Under the pieces are notes generated by a model, which did no database searches, was not told where the DNA came from, and saw only the letters and a list, made by a program, of their open reading frames with translations. The position numbers were made by a program, and so were the translations under genes. Below are positions 35,701 to 47,400 of a stretch of DNA of 64,000 nucleotides, one piece after another. The first letter of the stretch is position 1. Every line of letters starts with the position of its first letter. The DNA comes from Zea mays (Eukaryota; Streptophyta; Magnoliopsida; Poales; Poaceae), in the NCBI RefSeq assembly GCF_902167145.1, contig NC_050096.1, positions 266,436,622 to 266,500,621 on the forward strand, read 5' to 3'.

Positions 35701-36856
35701 TATAATTTAATCAAGTAGCTATGCTATTGCTACAACTTAACTTTATGCAGTCACTCCCGCTTATGATATTAATGTTCCAAATGGTAAGTCTACTCTATTG
35801 TTGTTAACCCGATGGTTAAACAAGATTATTGCATATTAATTGGAACATGGAGTGACCACTCGGGAAAACAGTGCTACCATGAGAACTATCATGGCTCTGG
35901 TCTTGGCTAAATAACTAGGGAAGTCTTATGTTGGGTGTTGGTCGTGGTCGACAGGAACGGGGGCATCTGGCAAGCTCTTATAGTTCCGGCTCAGGCAGAT
36001 TGGATACGGGCATAGTTCCCAAAGCTTTACCCTGTAGTCTGGACTATAAGTTGGTTACAGTAGGTGTGCCTTATGCAGTTTGACCATTTCCAGCATTTGC
36101 GTAATGAGGACTCTAGGGAGAAGCCTCGTAGTGAGACCCTGGCCATTCACCTCGGAAGTGAATACGGGTCTAGCTAACCCGGGCTAGAAGGGAATCGCGA
36201 CTCATGGGTAAAGATGCGCCACCTCTGCAGAGTGTAAAACTGATATATCAGCCGTGCTCACGGTTATGAGCAGCCTGGACTCCTCACATGATAATTGAAC
36301 TTGAAGATGAAAATAAATCGAGATCCGATGATCTGCCAATGGTTTGCTTAAGTGGTTTCACTTAAGTGTTGTTGATATATTCTTATACCTTTGTTTAATG
36401 GGAATACCTGGGATTCACACTTATTAGTAAGACAGGTGTTGTTAATAAAATGTGGACCAACTAAAATGCTTACTGCTCAACCTTAGCCTCACCTTGTTAC
36501 CTTGCATTAGTTTTTCCCCCACTTGCTGAGCCCCGACCATAAGTGAGCTCACCCTTGCTTAATTTTGATCAGAAGTTGCAGATGAAGATATGATGCTGAA
36601 CTCCATGGATGCTAGTCTAGTGATACCCCCGGTCATCTTCCTGTGGATGGATGCCCATGTTTCGCTGTACTTTGATGAATAAAGGTTAAGACATTATGTC
36701 TGTTCGAAGTGTAATATGTTAATATAATCGTTATTTACGCTTTTATGCATTGTTCTTTTGATATATTACACTTGTGACGTCAACATATGTGTGGAAATAG
36801 ATCCTGGCACACATATGCTATGCGCTTGGTTCCGCCCCCTGGAACCGGGTGTGACA
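32735..36856 (+). repeat. 3' LTR, 4122 bp
   Basis: It matches the 5' LTR almost base for base. By eye I find about 19 substitutions, a 7-bp insertion in a CCCAGC run (about 33140) and one or two single-base length changes in homopolymers. The three adjacent palindromes are at 36223-36263. Confidence 0.93.
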
Positions 36857-37085
36857 CCCAACTCCATCAAAACATGGTACAAAAGGAAATGGTTTCAGAT
36901 AGTGGATGTGGATCAGTCACATACTGTAGAATCGAACGTTACCTTGACTCAACAGGTAATTTGCTTCCCCAGACTAACAACGACTCGATTAATCGGCCAA
37001 AGAAACTTCTGCATGATTCACTCATCTCCTCGAGTGAACCCTGAAACAAAAAAAAGTAATGCTGACCTCAGCCACAGTTCTACAA

Positions 37086-37249
37086 GGAAATGTTTGTGAG
37101 TTTGTCTCTGAAGTAGGGCTTGTACCGAATCATCCATGGCATTTCTTTCTTGCATTGAGTTCTTCAGAACGTAGAAGTCTATGTATATTCCGGCACCAAG
37201 GTCCCAGTCAGCAATTTCATACTTGTGGTTCTCCAAGGCACTTGTGATC
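37086..37249 (-). pseudogene. Exon fragment of an unidentified plant gene
   Basis: Between an AG acceptor (GATATAG at about 37250) and a GT donor (CTTGTAGAAC at about 37085), the minus strand is open and reads ALENHKYEIADWDLGAG, IYIDFYVLKNSMQERNAMDD and ALLQRQTHKHFL. Composition is that of a soluble helical protein. I do not recognise it. It is probably from the same gene as the exon ending at 24766. Confidence 0.45.
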
Positions 37250-37744
37250 CTCTATATCTCCTAATGGTTAGCTGAGCCAAAATAACAACGAATGAAGTGA
37301 CTGCATATTCATACCAGGAATGCCATGTTTATAAAAAATGATAATAAAATGAATAGATTGTTTGAACAAACTCATCATGAGGTTTCTAGGAAATACGTGC
37401 AACTGTATATTTATGCACAGCAAAAGCAATATGTTTCAACCATGGTGAAAAAAGGGTAATATATTTACCAAATAAAGAAATTCATTGAAAAAATGTTTAG
37501 GGCACTGTAAGCAAAACTTACATGACAGAAACATAGAATGAGCAACAGAAGTCACGAAAATAGTATGAGCTTTCTTCCAGTTGCCACACTGAATCAAATT
37601 CTCCAGTGCGCCCTGTTTATCTCCATAGTATTCGTGATAAAGAGCCTGTATATAGAGCTCATTAGCTACACATGCTTCATGTGTGATGTTTTTTCATGCA
37701 CTGGCATTATAAACCATTTGCAAAGCATATTACTAAAGAAATTT

Positions 37745-38107
37745 TCTACTCACCAGAGCTTCATGCATCCATTCTTCTGGTATACAAGTTCTACAATGTA
37801 CTGCCTTTGAGCATCATCTCTACTCCATGACTCGCAATACTGTGATAAAACTTCTAAGCTCGGAGGGATCCCGAGACCAGCAGAGAACCTTAGAAATCGC
37901 CTGCTCGTTCTTCATCCCTTCGACTCTCCGCAGCACAAAAGCGGGAGGCGGCGACTTGCCCTCCTCCTGTGCCAGGGTCAACCACGCCTGCCTTTCCAAT
38001 TCGGCATCATCCTCAACGATGACCCCCTCCCACTCGAAGATGACGCCGAGCCACCAGCAGCACATGCGCTCGAGGCGGAGCAGCTGGTTGTGCAGTGGGT
38101 TACCTTG
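37745..38107 (-). pseudogene. Exon fragment of an unidentified plant gene, frameshifted
   Basis: The minus strand reads NPLHNQLLRLERMCCWWLG, FEWEGVIVEDDAELERQAW, PPPAFVLRRVEGMKNEQ and CWSRDPSELRSFI, then hits TAG after VME at about 37820. In another frame the text goes on plausibly (RDDAQRQYIVELVYQKNG) to a GT donor (CTGGTGAG at about 37745), so a frameshift has broken it. It is joined directly, without a splice site, to the end of the membrane-protein fragment on its right, which points to a chimeric captured block. Confidence 0.5.
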
Positions 38108-38944
38108 CTAACTACAAAATATAAGTCCAGATGGCAGGTAATAAGCTAGCTGATGTAAACAAAAGGAAATAAGAAATGGCAGCCGTGCAGACAATCAAGC
38201 CCCAGAATGAGACACTGGAGATGTCGTAAATTGTCCGTCTTTGAACGCGTGAATGTACTGTTGGGGCAAGGAATGCTCGGCCTGCAAAAGTTTTAGCAAA
38301 AATGAGAGAATGGTCAAGACCAGCGTATATATATTTTTTATACAGAAAAAAACTATGGTCTCCTTTCAGTTCAATTTCGCCATGTTCTCCCAGAATGGTT
38401 TGTGTAAGTGCTGGATGGTGAAATATGAAGTTGAGAGCCTTGGAAAAGCAAAAGTGGAACCAAAGTTTCAGTTTACTTAATTAAAATTTCAGATGGCAGG
38501 TAATAAGCTAGCTGATGTAAACAAAAGGAAATAAGAAATGGTGAAAATTTTGACCCGTTCTAATATCTAGTTACCTTGCTAACTACAAAATATAAGTCTA
38601 GATGGCAGGTAATAAGCTAGCTGATGTAAACAAAAGGAAATAAGAAATGGCAGCCGTGCAGACAATCAAGCCCCAGAATGAGACACTGGAGATGTCGTAA
38701 ATTGTCCGTCTTTGAACGCGTGAATGTACTGCTGGGGCAAGGAATGCTCGGCCTGCAAAAGTTTTAGCAAAAATGAGAGAATGGTCAAGACCAACGTATA
38801 TATATTTTTTATACAGAAAGAAACTATGGTCTTCTTTCAGTTCAATTCGCCATGTTCTCCCAGAATGGTTTGTGTAAGTGCTGGATGGTGAAATATGAAA
38901 TTGAGAGCCTTGGAAAAGCAAAAGTGGAACCAAAGTTTCAGTTT
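38099..38944. repeat. Direct duplication of about 374 bp (38099-38472 and 38571-38944) with a partial third copy
   Basis: Both units run from TTACCTTGCTAACTAC to CCAAAGTTTCAGTTT and differ at only a handful of bases. The 98-bp spacer contains a third copy of a 50-bp piece (AGATGGCAGGTAATAAGC...AAGAAATGG at about 38490). Each unit holds one copy of the membrane-protein terminal exon. Confidence 0.9.
38595..38752 (-). pseudogene. C-terminal exon of a membrane protein (second copy at about 38113-38278)
   Basis: After an acceptor TTTTGCAG, the minus strand reads AGRAFLAPAVHSRVQRRTIYD and then a hydrophobic run, FWGLIVCTAAISYFLLF, likely a membrane helix, ending LLPAIW near a TAG. It occurs twice because of the 374-bp duplication (38278-38113 is the other copy). 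The protein family is not recognised. It is unlike the exons on its left, supporting a mixed origin of the block. Confidence 0.45.
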
Positions 38945-39306
38945 GGGGTCATCTGCCCTGTTCCGCGGAGGCCATGACGGCGTGGGGCTGGTGACCCCAA
39001 CGTCCCCCATGTCGCCACCATCCCCGGGGATCCCCCGATACTCCCTGCGAGGGCTAGCCCTGGCCTCCTTCGTGACCCCATAGCCAGCGCCCTGACCGGC
39101 CAATCGGCGAGGCGCGACGATGGCTGCCTGGTGACCCGGGCCACGAGGCGGCGGCTGGCGAAGGCGGTGGGCAGGGGTCGGCAGGCGACGACATGGAACG
39201 TCCGGCAGAGGTGGTGGTGGTGGGAAGCGGCGGCGCCCCTGGACCTGTGGTCGAACAGGTGGGGGGCTATTATGGAGGTGCTCGCGCTGACCGTGTCGAC
39301 AACCAT
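38945..39306 (-). pseudogene. Possible first exon with organelle-targeting-like sequence
   Basis: From an ATG at 39306 the minus strand encodes 120 residues rich in Ser, Arg, Ala and His with almost no acidic residues (MVVDTVSASTSIIAPHLF, then RPLPTAFASRRLVARV), which looks like a plastid or mitochondrial transit peptide. It ends at a stop near 38941. The region is GC-rich and open in many frames, so this may be accidental. Confidence 0.3.
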
Positions 39307-39984
39307 GATGGTCGCTGGATCCGGCGCCCTCCCACCTAGCTACGAAGAATCGAGAGACCGGAGCCCAAGCGGCCAAACAAACAATTGTTGGACCAAATTT
39401 GCTGGAACCGTCTACTCCTCTGCCGGAATCGCGCTGCAAGAAAAGAGGGAGAAACGAATAGCTGAGACTCCAATCCAACACATGAAAGGAGATGAAGGCA
39501 ACCAAGAACCAACAAGCAAGAGGAAGGGCACGGCTACCAAACTAACACCAGGAACCCAATCAATCAATCAATCGGCAGTTGAAGCTCAAGCCGAGATCAA
39601 TGATTGGGTGGGGGAAAGAGAGGAAAGGGGAAGCGGACGAGGCAAGGAGACAAGGAGGGAGGAGGCGGTACCGACGGCGGATAGGGCGATCGGACGGCCG
39701 CGGAGGCGTCGCTGGGTCGCGGAGGAACGGGAGGTTGCTTCGGCCGTGGCGGAATTGCGGCGGGCGGGGTCACGGCGGCTCCTGCGGCCGCGACGGAATT
39801 GCGGCTTGCGGGCTGGATGGCGGGGGGCGGGCTGGATGGCGGGCGGGAGTGCAGGTCGCGACGTTCGCGGCGGCCGCGGCGGGCGGGGGTGCAGGTTGCG
39901 GCGTTTGCGGCGGCCGCGGCGAGCGGGCTTAGGTAGGCGGGCGAGCGGGGGCAGTCTACAATAGGTTCTTAATAGTTGTAGAGA

Positions 39985-41403
39985 TAAAAGTGGTGGATAA
40001 ATTCCAAATCCCCGTTAATAAAGAAGGCTCACTTATGGGAGATAAACCAAACTCAAGCCATTTCTCTGTAATTTGATTAGCAGATCCTTTGTACGTCGCA
40101 CAAAGTGCGCATTCAGAGCATCTTTAACAAGGTGCTTCAAAATAATATCTTTAAAATCTGAATACTAAATCATATAAAGTGTTTCAGATACTTAAAGCAA
40201 TTAATCTAACATCTAAGTCCTAAATCATGTATTTTAGAAAGCAAATTACATTATTAGGAAATAAAATGTTGAAAACAAAGATATGACACTAATTTAGAGT
40301 GTAGTATATTTAGGTCAATTCATGGTGTGCCCTGCTTTCTTATTAAATTTGTTAAATACGATACTGTTAGAGCTATTTTTCATGAGTTAAGCATTATATT
40401 TCAAGGCAAGACACTGATTTAAGGCACTGTTAGATATACTCTTAGGTATGATAAAAGATCATGATCCAAATATTTCTCCATAATTTATTTAAGCCCTTAA
40501 CTATTTTAATTGAAAATAGAAAATAGAGTTACATTTTAATCTAATCTAATCTTTAAATTTTATAAGTTTTATAGTGTAAAATTTAGAATCCACTACTGCA
40601 TTACGTGCATTCGATACGTTGACGTGGCCAAACCAAACCCAACGCAAACGAACAAATGGAGAGTAGGTATGAATCCGGATACTTATTCGATACTTATTTG
40701 TATGTTAATTTTTTTGTCTTCTTCTTTTTCTTTTTGATTGGGAATAAATAATCTATAGAATTTGCTATACAAATTTATATTTTTTTAGTATTGAGAATAT
40801 TAATATTAATAAAAATTAAACCTTTTCTATATATTTTTAAATAACTGATATAAAATTCGGATATCTATTCGAATATGGATTGGAGTGTTTTTTCACTTTT
40901 TTTTGTTCTAGAGAGAAATTAATAAAAAAATTATATAAATTTTTATTACTATACTTCATAATATTTTCAATAACATGATAATAAATTAGCTTCAAATTCT
41001 ATATATATTTATATTAAAATATAGATTTGTCGATATTTTAGAAACATCCTCTCAGAGCCACCCGCAAAAGTCCGATAATCCTTTTCCGGCACGACAGATC
41101 CACCGTGTTTGGCCCTCTCGAACTCAACCGACAGCTGCCGATTCTTCACCCTTACTTTTCACGTCATGAATGCTCGTCAGCTCGTGAGACGTGACGCCGT
41201 GTCCTGAAAAAAAAAAGACCCGTCCCGGCGACCCCCACACCCTTCAATCCGGGGAAAAAAAGCAACAGCTCGATTGCCCGGGTCTTCCAAAACCCTCGAG
41301 ATCTCGGTTGGTGGTGTGGTGGGGTGGGGTGCTCTTCCCTCTCGCCTCCGCTCCGAAGCATCGATCCGAACTCCTCGGTTACTCGCGGCAGCGGCGTGTC
41401 GAG
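39985..41403 (+). promoter_or_regulatory. Intergenic DNA and 5' region of RBL15
   Basis: 39985-41040 is AT-rich and without recognised features. From about 41041 it becomes GC-richer and includes the probable promoter and 5' untranslated region of the gene starting at 41404. I do not see a clear TATA box. The plus-strand open frame at 41191-41586 overlaps the true start and is not the gene. Confidence 0.45.
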
Positions 41404-44400
41404 ATGCGCCCCAACATTATCACAGAGGTGCGATTTCTATTATTGAACCAATACTTTGGATCTAAGGCGCATTCGCTTCACGTCGCTGCGGAAATGGTTT
41501 TCAATCCCCTTTGTAAGAGACAGGCGAGATCTGGTGTGGGGGCGCTGCCAAGGATGGTGAAATCCGTCTCAATTGGCAGGGTCTGAGCTGGTTGCTGCGG
41601 CTGCAGGGATTGGGGGTGCAGTTCAAGGGATGGGGGTGGTGTTATGATTATGGGGTTTGTATGTGAGGGGATCAGGGGAGTGGCCATGTAGATTGATCTA
41701 GGGATGGGGTGGTTTACATGCTTTGTAAGCAAATTTCTTCTCTAACATGCTGTTTCTGCGCATAGGGTTTGCCGGGTTTTGGTGTGGTTGCTGCTGTTGG
41801 GTATTAGGTTGTCACGAAATTGTTTGGGCTATAGACACTTCGAATGGGGTTTATTGTCTTGTACTGGTGTATCTACATGATATCATGGGATTTGTTTTGA
41901 TACACTGTTTAGCTTATGGGTTACGATGCCATTTTTTCATGGACGCAGGCTGGGATTCCAACTAGGTTGAATCAGTGGTGGAGCAGCATTCCGTTTGTTA
42001 CTTCTGGTGTTATCTTGATATGTGGAGTAATTTATCTGCTCTGCTTGTTGATTGGCTATGATTCCTATGTGGAGATATGCTTCTTGCCTTCTGCTGTAGC
42101 ATCACATTTTCAAGGTATGTCTTCAACTCACACTTCTTTTCATAACTTCACATGTTTCTTCAACATTTTAGAAGGTAGATAAAGGAAATATATTTTTTCA
42201 TTGTTAGTATGAGCCTTTTGGGACCTTACTTGCACTCTTGTTTTGTGGCAAACTTCAATTGTGTTAAATCAAAGTTCTACTTGCACCTCTTCATGTAGTG
42301 AATAGTCGGTTATCTGCTATTTTCTGGTGTGATATTGTCAAGGGCGTCGAGGGATAGAGTGTCCGGCCCTCGGATACGTAGATCGTAGCCGCGGTCCGTG
42401 TTGGGGGCGAGGTTTTACCCCTCTGCGCCCTGCTATTAAAGGAGAAGAGAGATAGGATATTTTTTCTTGCTTACTTTATTCATTCCCTCCCTGGCATTAT
42501 ATAGCCAAGGCTGCCTAGTACATCCTAACAAACTTCTGATAAGATAAGGGAGCTATCCATCTAATCTATCAAGATCTTAACGAACTTTAGATAAGATAAG
42601 GGAGCTACCCATCTGACTAACTCTCATATGATCTTATCCTTATCTATATTCTAGATTCTATCTAAAGTGAGCCTAACAAATCTCTCCTAAATTCTAGGAT
42701 ACTTTCCTTGATTCTAGCCTCTATCAAAACCGAACCCTGTGGCCCTGGCGCGTGCGCTGCGCTTGCGCTGCCTGGCTGTTCTGCTGCGCATCGTCCGTCA
42801 TGGGACCTTCTGTACATGCGACTGTACATGACATCTCTCTTCCCGTCGAGGAGCAGCTCGTCCTCGACCTGGAAGTCTGGGTACTTGGCGGTGAAGGACT
42901 CGACATCTTCCCATGTAGCTGAGGCAGCTGTCTCACCCTTTTATTGGACGAGGATATGGCGTACCCCGCGCGCCAACCAGGGCTGCACGGTTTGGTCTGG
43001 TTCCCAAACTGATGCACCATGGTGGATGATGGGCAACAACGAAGGAGCATCTGGTGGTGGTCCGCAGAACTTCTTGAGGACTCCGATGTGAAACACATCG
43101 TGCGCCGGGCGTGAGGTGGTAGAGCTAGTCGGACATCAACGTCATTGATGAGCTCGACGATGCGGTATGGACCGAAGTAGTGCGTCTTGAGCTTCCCAGT
43201 GACGACCTGGGGGGATGGATGAAGTTGCCCGCTGACGGAGATGAAGGAGGGCCCAATCGACCACCTCGTACGCGACATGTCGGTGGAGCTTGTCGTAGTG
43301 CTTCTTGAGGAGCGCTGTTAGTGGTGTTGCGACGGAGCCGAAGTTTGGACGAATTTGCGGTAGTACCGGTTAGCGGTTAGGCCAAGGAAACCTCGCAACC
43401 GCTTGTGCCGACCGAGGCACCAACTAGTTATGGATGGCCTATTCCTTGGCTAGGTCCATGGTGATGCTCCTCTTGGAGATGACGTGGCCGAGGTACGAGA
43501 TCGAGGCGATGCCGAAGGCGCACTTCGTTCGCTTGATGAAGAGCTGGTGCTAGCGCGGCATGGAGAAGATGGCGCGGAGGTGGTCAGCCAAAGACTTGTT
43601 GTATATCAGAATGTAGTCAAAGAAAACAAGGACAAACCGATGGAGGAAGGGTCGCAAGACGTCATTCTTGAGTGCTTGAAATGTCGCCGGGGCGTTGCAT
43701 AGCCTGAATGACATCACCGAGAATTTGTAGAGGCCCTCGTGTGTGCGGAACGCCGTCTTGTGGACATCGCCGGGTCACATGCGGACTTGGTGGTACCCGG
43801 ATCGTAGGTCCAACTCGGAGAAGAATTGGGCAATGTGGAGTTCGTCCAACAGTTCATCCACCACAAGAATGGGGAACACGTCCTTGACAGTGAGGGTGTT
43901 CAGGGCGCGGTAGTCGACGCATAAACGCCAGGATCCGTCCACCTTCTTGACGAGAAGGATCGGTGAAGAGAATGCCGACACGCTGCTACGAACGATGCCC
44001 TGCTCCATCATGGCGGCGCATTGTCGCTCCAACTCGTCCTTGTGGGCTGCTGGGCACCTATGTTACCCTGACACGGGGATACAGATACGGATACGCGATA
44101 CGTCGATACCCCGATACACCATTTCTCAAAAAACACTGATACGGCGATATGTAAATATTTATTATAAATAAAAATAAATAGCAGGATTATTAGCAACGTG
44201 AAAACTACCTTCGCTGCCACTGACCTCAGTAGATGCAGAAGCAGAAGCATTTGAACTCGCTGGTTGCTGCCATGGGATCTAACAAAATTGGAGTTGTAGC
44301 AGTCAACAGATTGAGAAGCAAGGAGTTTGAGAAGCAAGAAGGGAAGATAAGAACACAGACCTACAGATTGATTTGTGGCAAAGGTGTGCAGGCAACCACA

Positions 44401-47400
44401 AAACACACCGACGTCGACCTGTGGATCAATGGGCGGCACTGACACGGATCAGTGACAATGGCCACAAACCCACAGTCTGGCGGCGGCAGCTATAGACCCC
44501 CCAATCATTGGGCGGCAACTCCAATCAGGGACTGATAACCACAAATCGACTGCAGCAGTGGCCACAAGCCCACGGCTCATCAGGCGGCGACTCCAATCAA
44601 TGAACGGCGGCCACAGATCTCGTGGCGGCGGCACCAATCGACAGTTGGTAGGCTGATAGCCACAGACCTTGCTGCGCGCCGGCGACTGGCATGCTGATGG
44701 TCACAGACCTCGCGACGCGTCGACGGCTGCTCTAATCGGTGACAGACGGGTGACGACGACGACGGCCACAAACCGGCGAACTGCAACGGAGGTGACCAGA
44801 CCGGCGAACTGCAGCAGAGGCGAACACAAACCGACGAACTATGGCGGTTGGGGACGCGCAAGAGGAGGCAGGGAGGCGGCTTTGGGCAGTGGTTATGCGA
44901 TATAGGAGCACGAGTGTATACTACGAACTAGGGTTGGGACGTATCCCGCAGGTATCGGAGTTTTCCATGGAGTATCCGTTTTTTATTTATTTAAATCTGC
45001 AGAAATATCCGATACGTCTCCGATACGTATCCGGGAGTATCCGAGAGGTATCAGTATCCGATACGGTATCCGACACTGGTACGTGAGTTTTGTGAAGTAT
45101 CCGCACATCATAGCTGGGCACCGGTATGGCCGGACTTCCACCAGCTGCGTGCCCGGCTTGAGGACGATGCTGTGGTCGTGGGTGTGCGGCGGCGGTTGCC
45201 CCTTGGGCTCGGTGATTACGTCCTCGAAGCAGTCCAACAACTCGTCCAGAAGAGATTTGCTGGTTGTCGTTGTCCGAATGCCGGGCACGATTGGCGTCGT
45301 TGCGCTCGACCAACACACGGTGCGCCCTAGGCGCTAGAACGACATCTGTCGAACGCTGAAGTCCCAGAGTACCGGCCCTAAGGTTGCCAGCCACTGCGTT
45401 CCCAGGACCAAGTCATACCCGGCGACTGACATTACGAAGAGGTTGACGTAGAACATGTCATTGTCGACGGTGAGCGTCGCTTGCCGGTTGACGCCCGGGC
45501 AGGTGACATGTTCACCATTCATCACTATTGCTATGAGGCGTGGACGATGCTGCAGGGGCAACCCGGTGTGGAGAACGACATCCTCCACGACCACCCTGAC
45601 CTACATGGTGTCGCTGATGGAAACCCCTACGATTGCGTTGAGGGAGAAATGTGGGGTTTCTTCCTCGATGACTTCTTCGTCGGCCTCCGTGCCCGTGGTG
45701 GTGTCGTCCTATAGGACGTCGTCGAGGAGGAACAATCGCTTGCAATGATTTCAAGTTGCCTGGTCGAACCCTAGGACCGACCAGGTGACTAGTCGCGATT
45801 AGGCGATGACCAGGGCGATTAGTCGACCCCTAGTCGGTCCCTGGCCGTCCTAGACCTTTTAGACTAGTAGTTGTACTTATATATATATATATATATATTC
45901 ATTATATAAACTAGAACAAACAGCTAGGATAAACAAAATAACAAACTACTTTATTGTGATTTGTGACTTACCTGACATCCACTAGTTTAGCACTGCCATA
46001 AATACAGAGAAGGGGAGAAGGGGGGCAGGAGGAACCTTGAGATGACGAGCTCATCTCTTCAATGGTGCTGGTCTGCTGGAGAGTGGTAGGGATGAAAACA
46101 GGACGGGTACCAGTTACAAGTATTAAAATGGGATGAATTTTTCGATACGGATACGAGTATTTTTTTTGTCGGGACGGATACGGGTACCATTCGGATATGG
46201 AACTCCTGGATACGGGTAGGATATAGAATCACTAATACCCTGGAAATACCCATAAATCTCGGGTAGGATACGGGTACCTACGGTCGGGTACTCGGTCCAT
46301 GTCTGAAGTGGCGATTGGCACTGTGTCTGTGTCGGTCCTGTGTGCGATGTGGCTTGGGCAGTTGCTGGCCGTGCAGCTGGGCCTGCTCCCTGGTGGTGGC
46401 CCAACTCTGGAATAGTGAAATCTGTTGGGGGATGGCCCATTAGCTATTACGGTAGCACTCGACACGACATTAGGTGAGGCTGGCCGCTGGTTATCTTAGT
46501 TTCAAAATAAGTGTACACATTATTTTTGTATCGTTTTACACATTAGCTTGTCTATTTCATCACATTATTCATCATAAAGTCCACACATTAGCATGCTTTA
46601 CACAATGGTTTTAGTCAGGACATTTGAGTGCAAAAACGAGATGAAAAATGAGATCAAAGCCTACATGATTATTTGAGTCACTTACTCCCTCCGTTCCAAA
46701 TTAAAATTCGTTTGTACCTTTTTACTGGATTTATACAATAATTAATATATGTGTTCTATATATATGTCTAGGTTCATAATCATCCATATGAATATGGACA
46801 TAAAAATCTAGAGCTAAAACAACTACTATTTTAAGGCGGAGGGAGTATTATTTATTGACTTGCTTATAACACTTTCATGCTTGCTATTTGAAACCGGAGG
46901 TGTAGAGGTTTGCATGATTATGTATTTATTATTTTATTTGTTTGTTGGATGGTTGGATAATTAATATTATCGGGGCGAACTACTCGACAAATATCTATTA
47001 TCTACCTAAGTAATATCCAATATTTGTTTCTTACTAGCCCAAATTATTACCTAGTCCCGTCCTGTATCCGTCCCGAATTTTAACTACCCGTATCCGGTCC
47101 TGTCCGAGAGAAATACATTAGGGTAGGATACGGGATGACCCTGTATCCGGCTGTATTCGTCCCGTTTTCACCTCTAGAGAGTGGAGACACCGATACTCTG
47201 TCACAGCCACCGCCGGTGCTGGTCTTTTGGACTGCAGCAAGACAACATACGAGTAGGCAGAGGCGCCGGTGGAGCAGGCCAGTATGAGAGCACAGGTGAG
47301 CAGCTGCAGGTGTTCTGTGGCGCAGCCACTAGAGCAGGATGTCTGGTCTGGGGCAGCCGTCAGTGACCAGTTCTGAAGGCTAGAGGTCGGGGGAGAGAGG

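Larger units (their letters stand above)
25141..36856 (+). mobile_element. Young non-autonomous gypsy-type LTR retrotransposon, 11.7 kb
   Basis: The element has two near-identical LTRs (25141-29255 and 32735-36856), a tRNA-Met-type primer-binding site at 29260, a polypurine tract just before the 3' LTR (about 32719-32730), and 5-bp repeats CCCAA on both sides (25136-25140, 36857-36861). The 3.5-kb internal region codes only for gag-like zinc knuckles and a protease remnant; RT, RNase H and integrase are absent. It must have moved with enzymes supplied in trans. The LTR ends TGTAACACCC/GGTGTGACA and size suggest the Tekay/Del group. Confidence 0.92.
36862..39984 (-). mobile_element. Probable second Helitron: 5' part with captured gene fragments
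   Basis: On the minus strand, TCTCTACAACTATTAAG at 39984 matches the 5' terminus of the Helitron ending at 23418 (TCTCTACTAACTATTAAG). Both then run into TGTA-A/G-ACTGCCCCCGC and a GC-rich stretch. The base before it is A. Downstream in the same orientation lie exon fragments of several unrelated genes (39306, 38.6-38.8, 38.1, 37.2 kb, and probably 24.8-25.0 kb beyond the retrotransposon). The 3' end was not found, so the left limit is only the edge of the retrotransposon insertion. Confidence 0.6.

Noticed and set aside
39131..39964. 277-codon plus-strand frame
   Set aside because: Gly/Arg/Trp-rich, antisense to the Helitron 5' region, open because of high GC content; no domain.
41191..41586. 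131-codon frame starting upstream of RBL15
   Set aside because: The conserved RBL15 start at 41404 with splice donor at 41428 explains the region; this frame reads through the intron.
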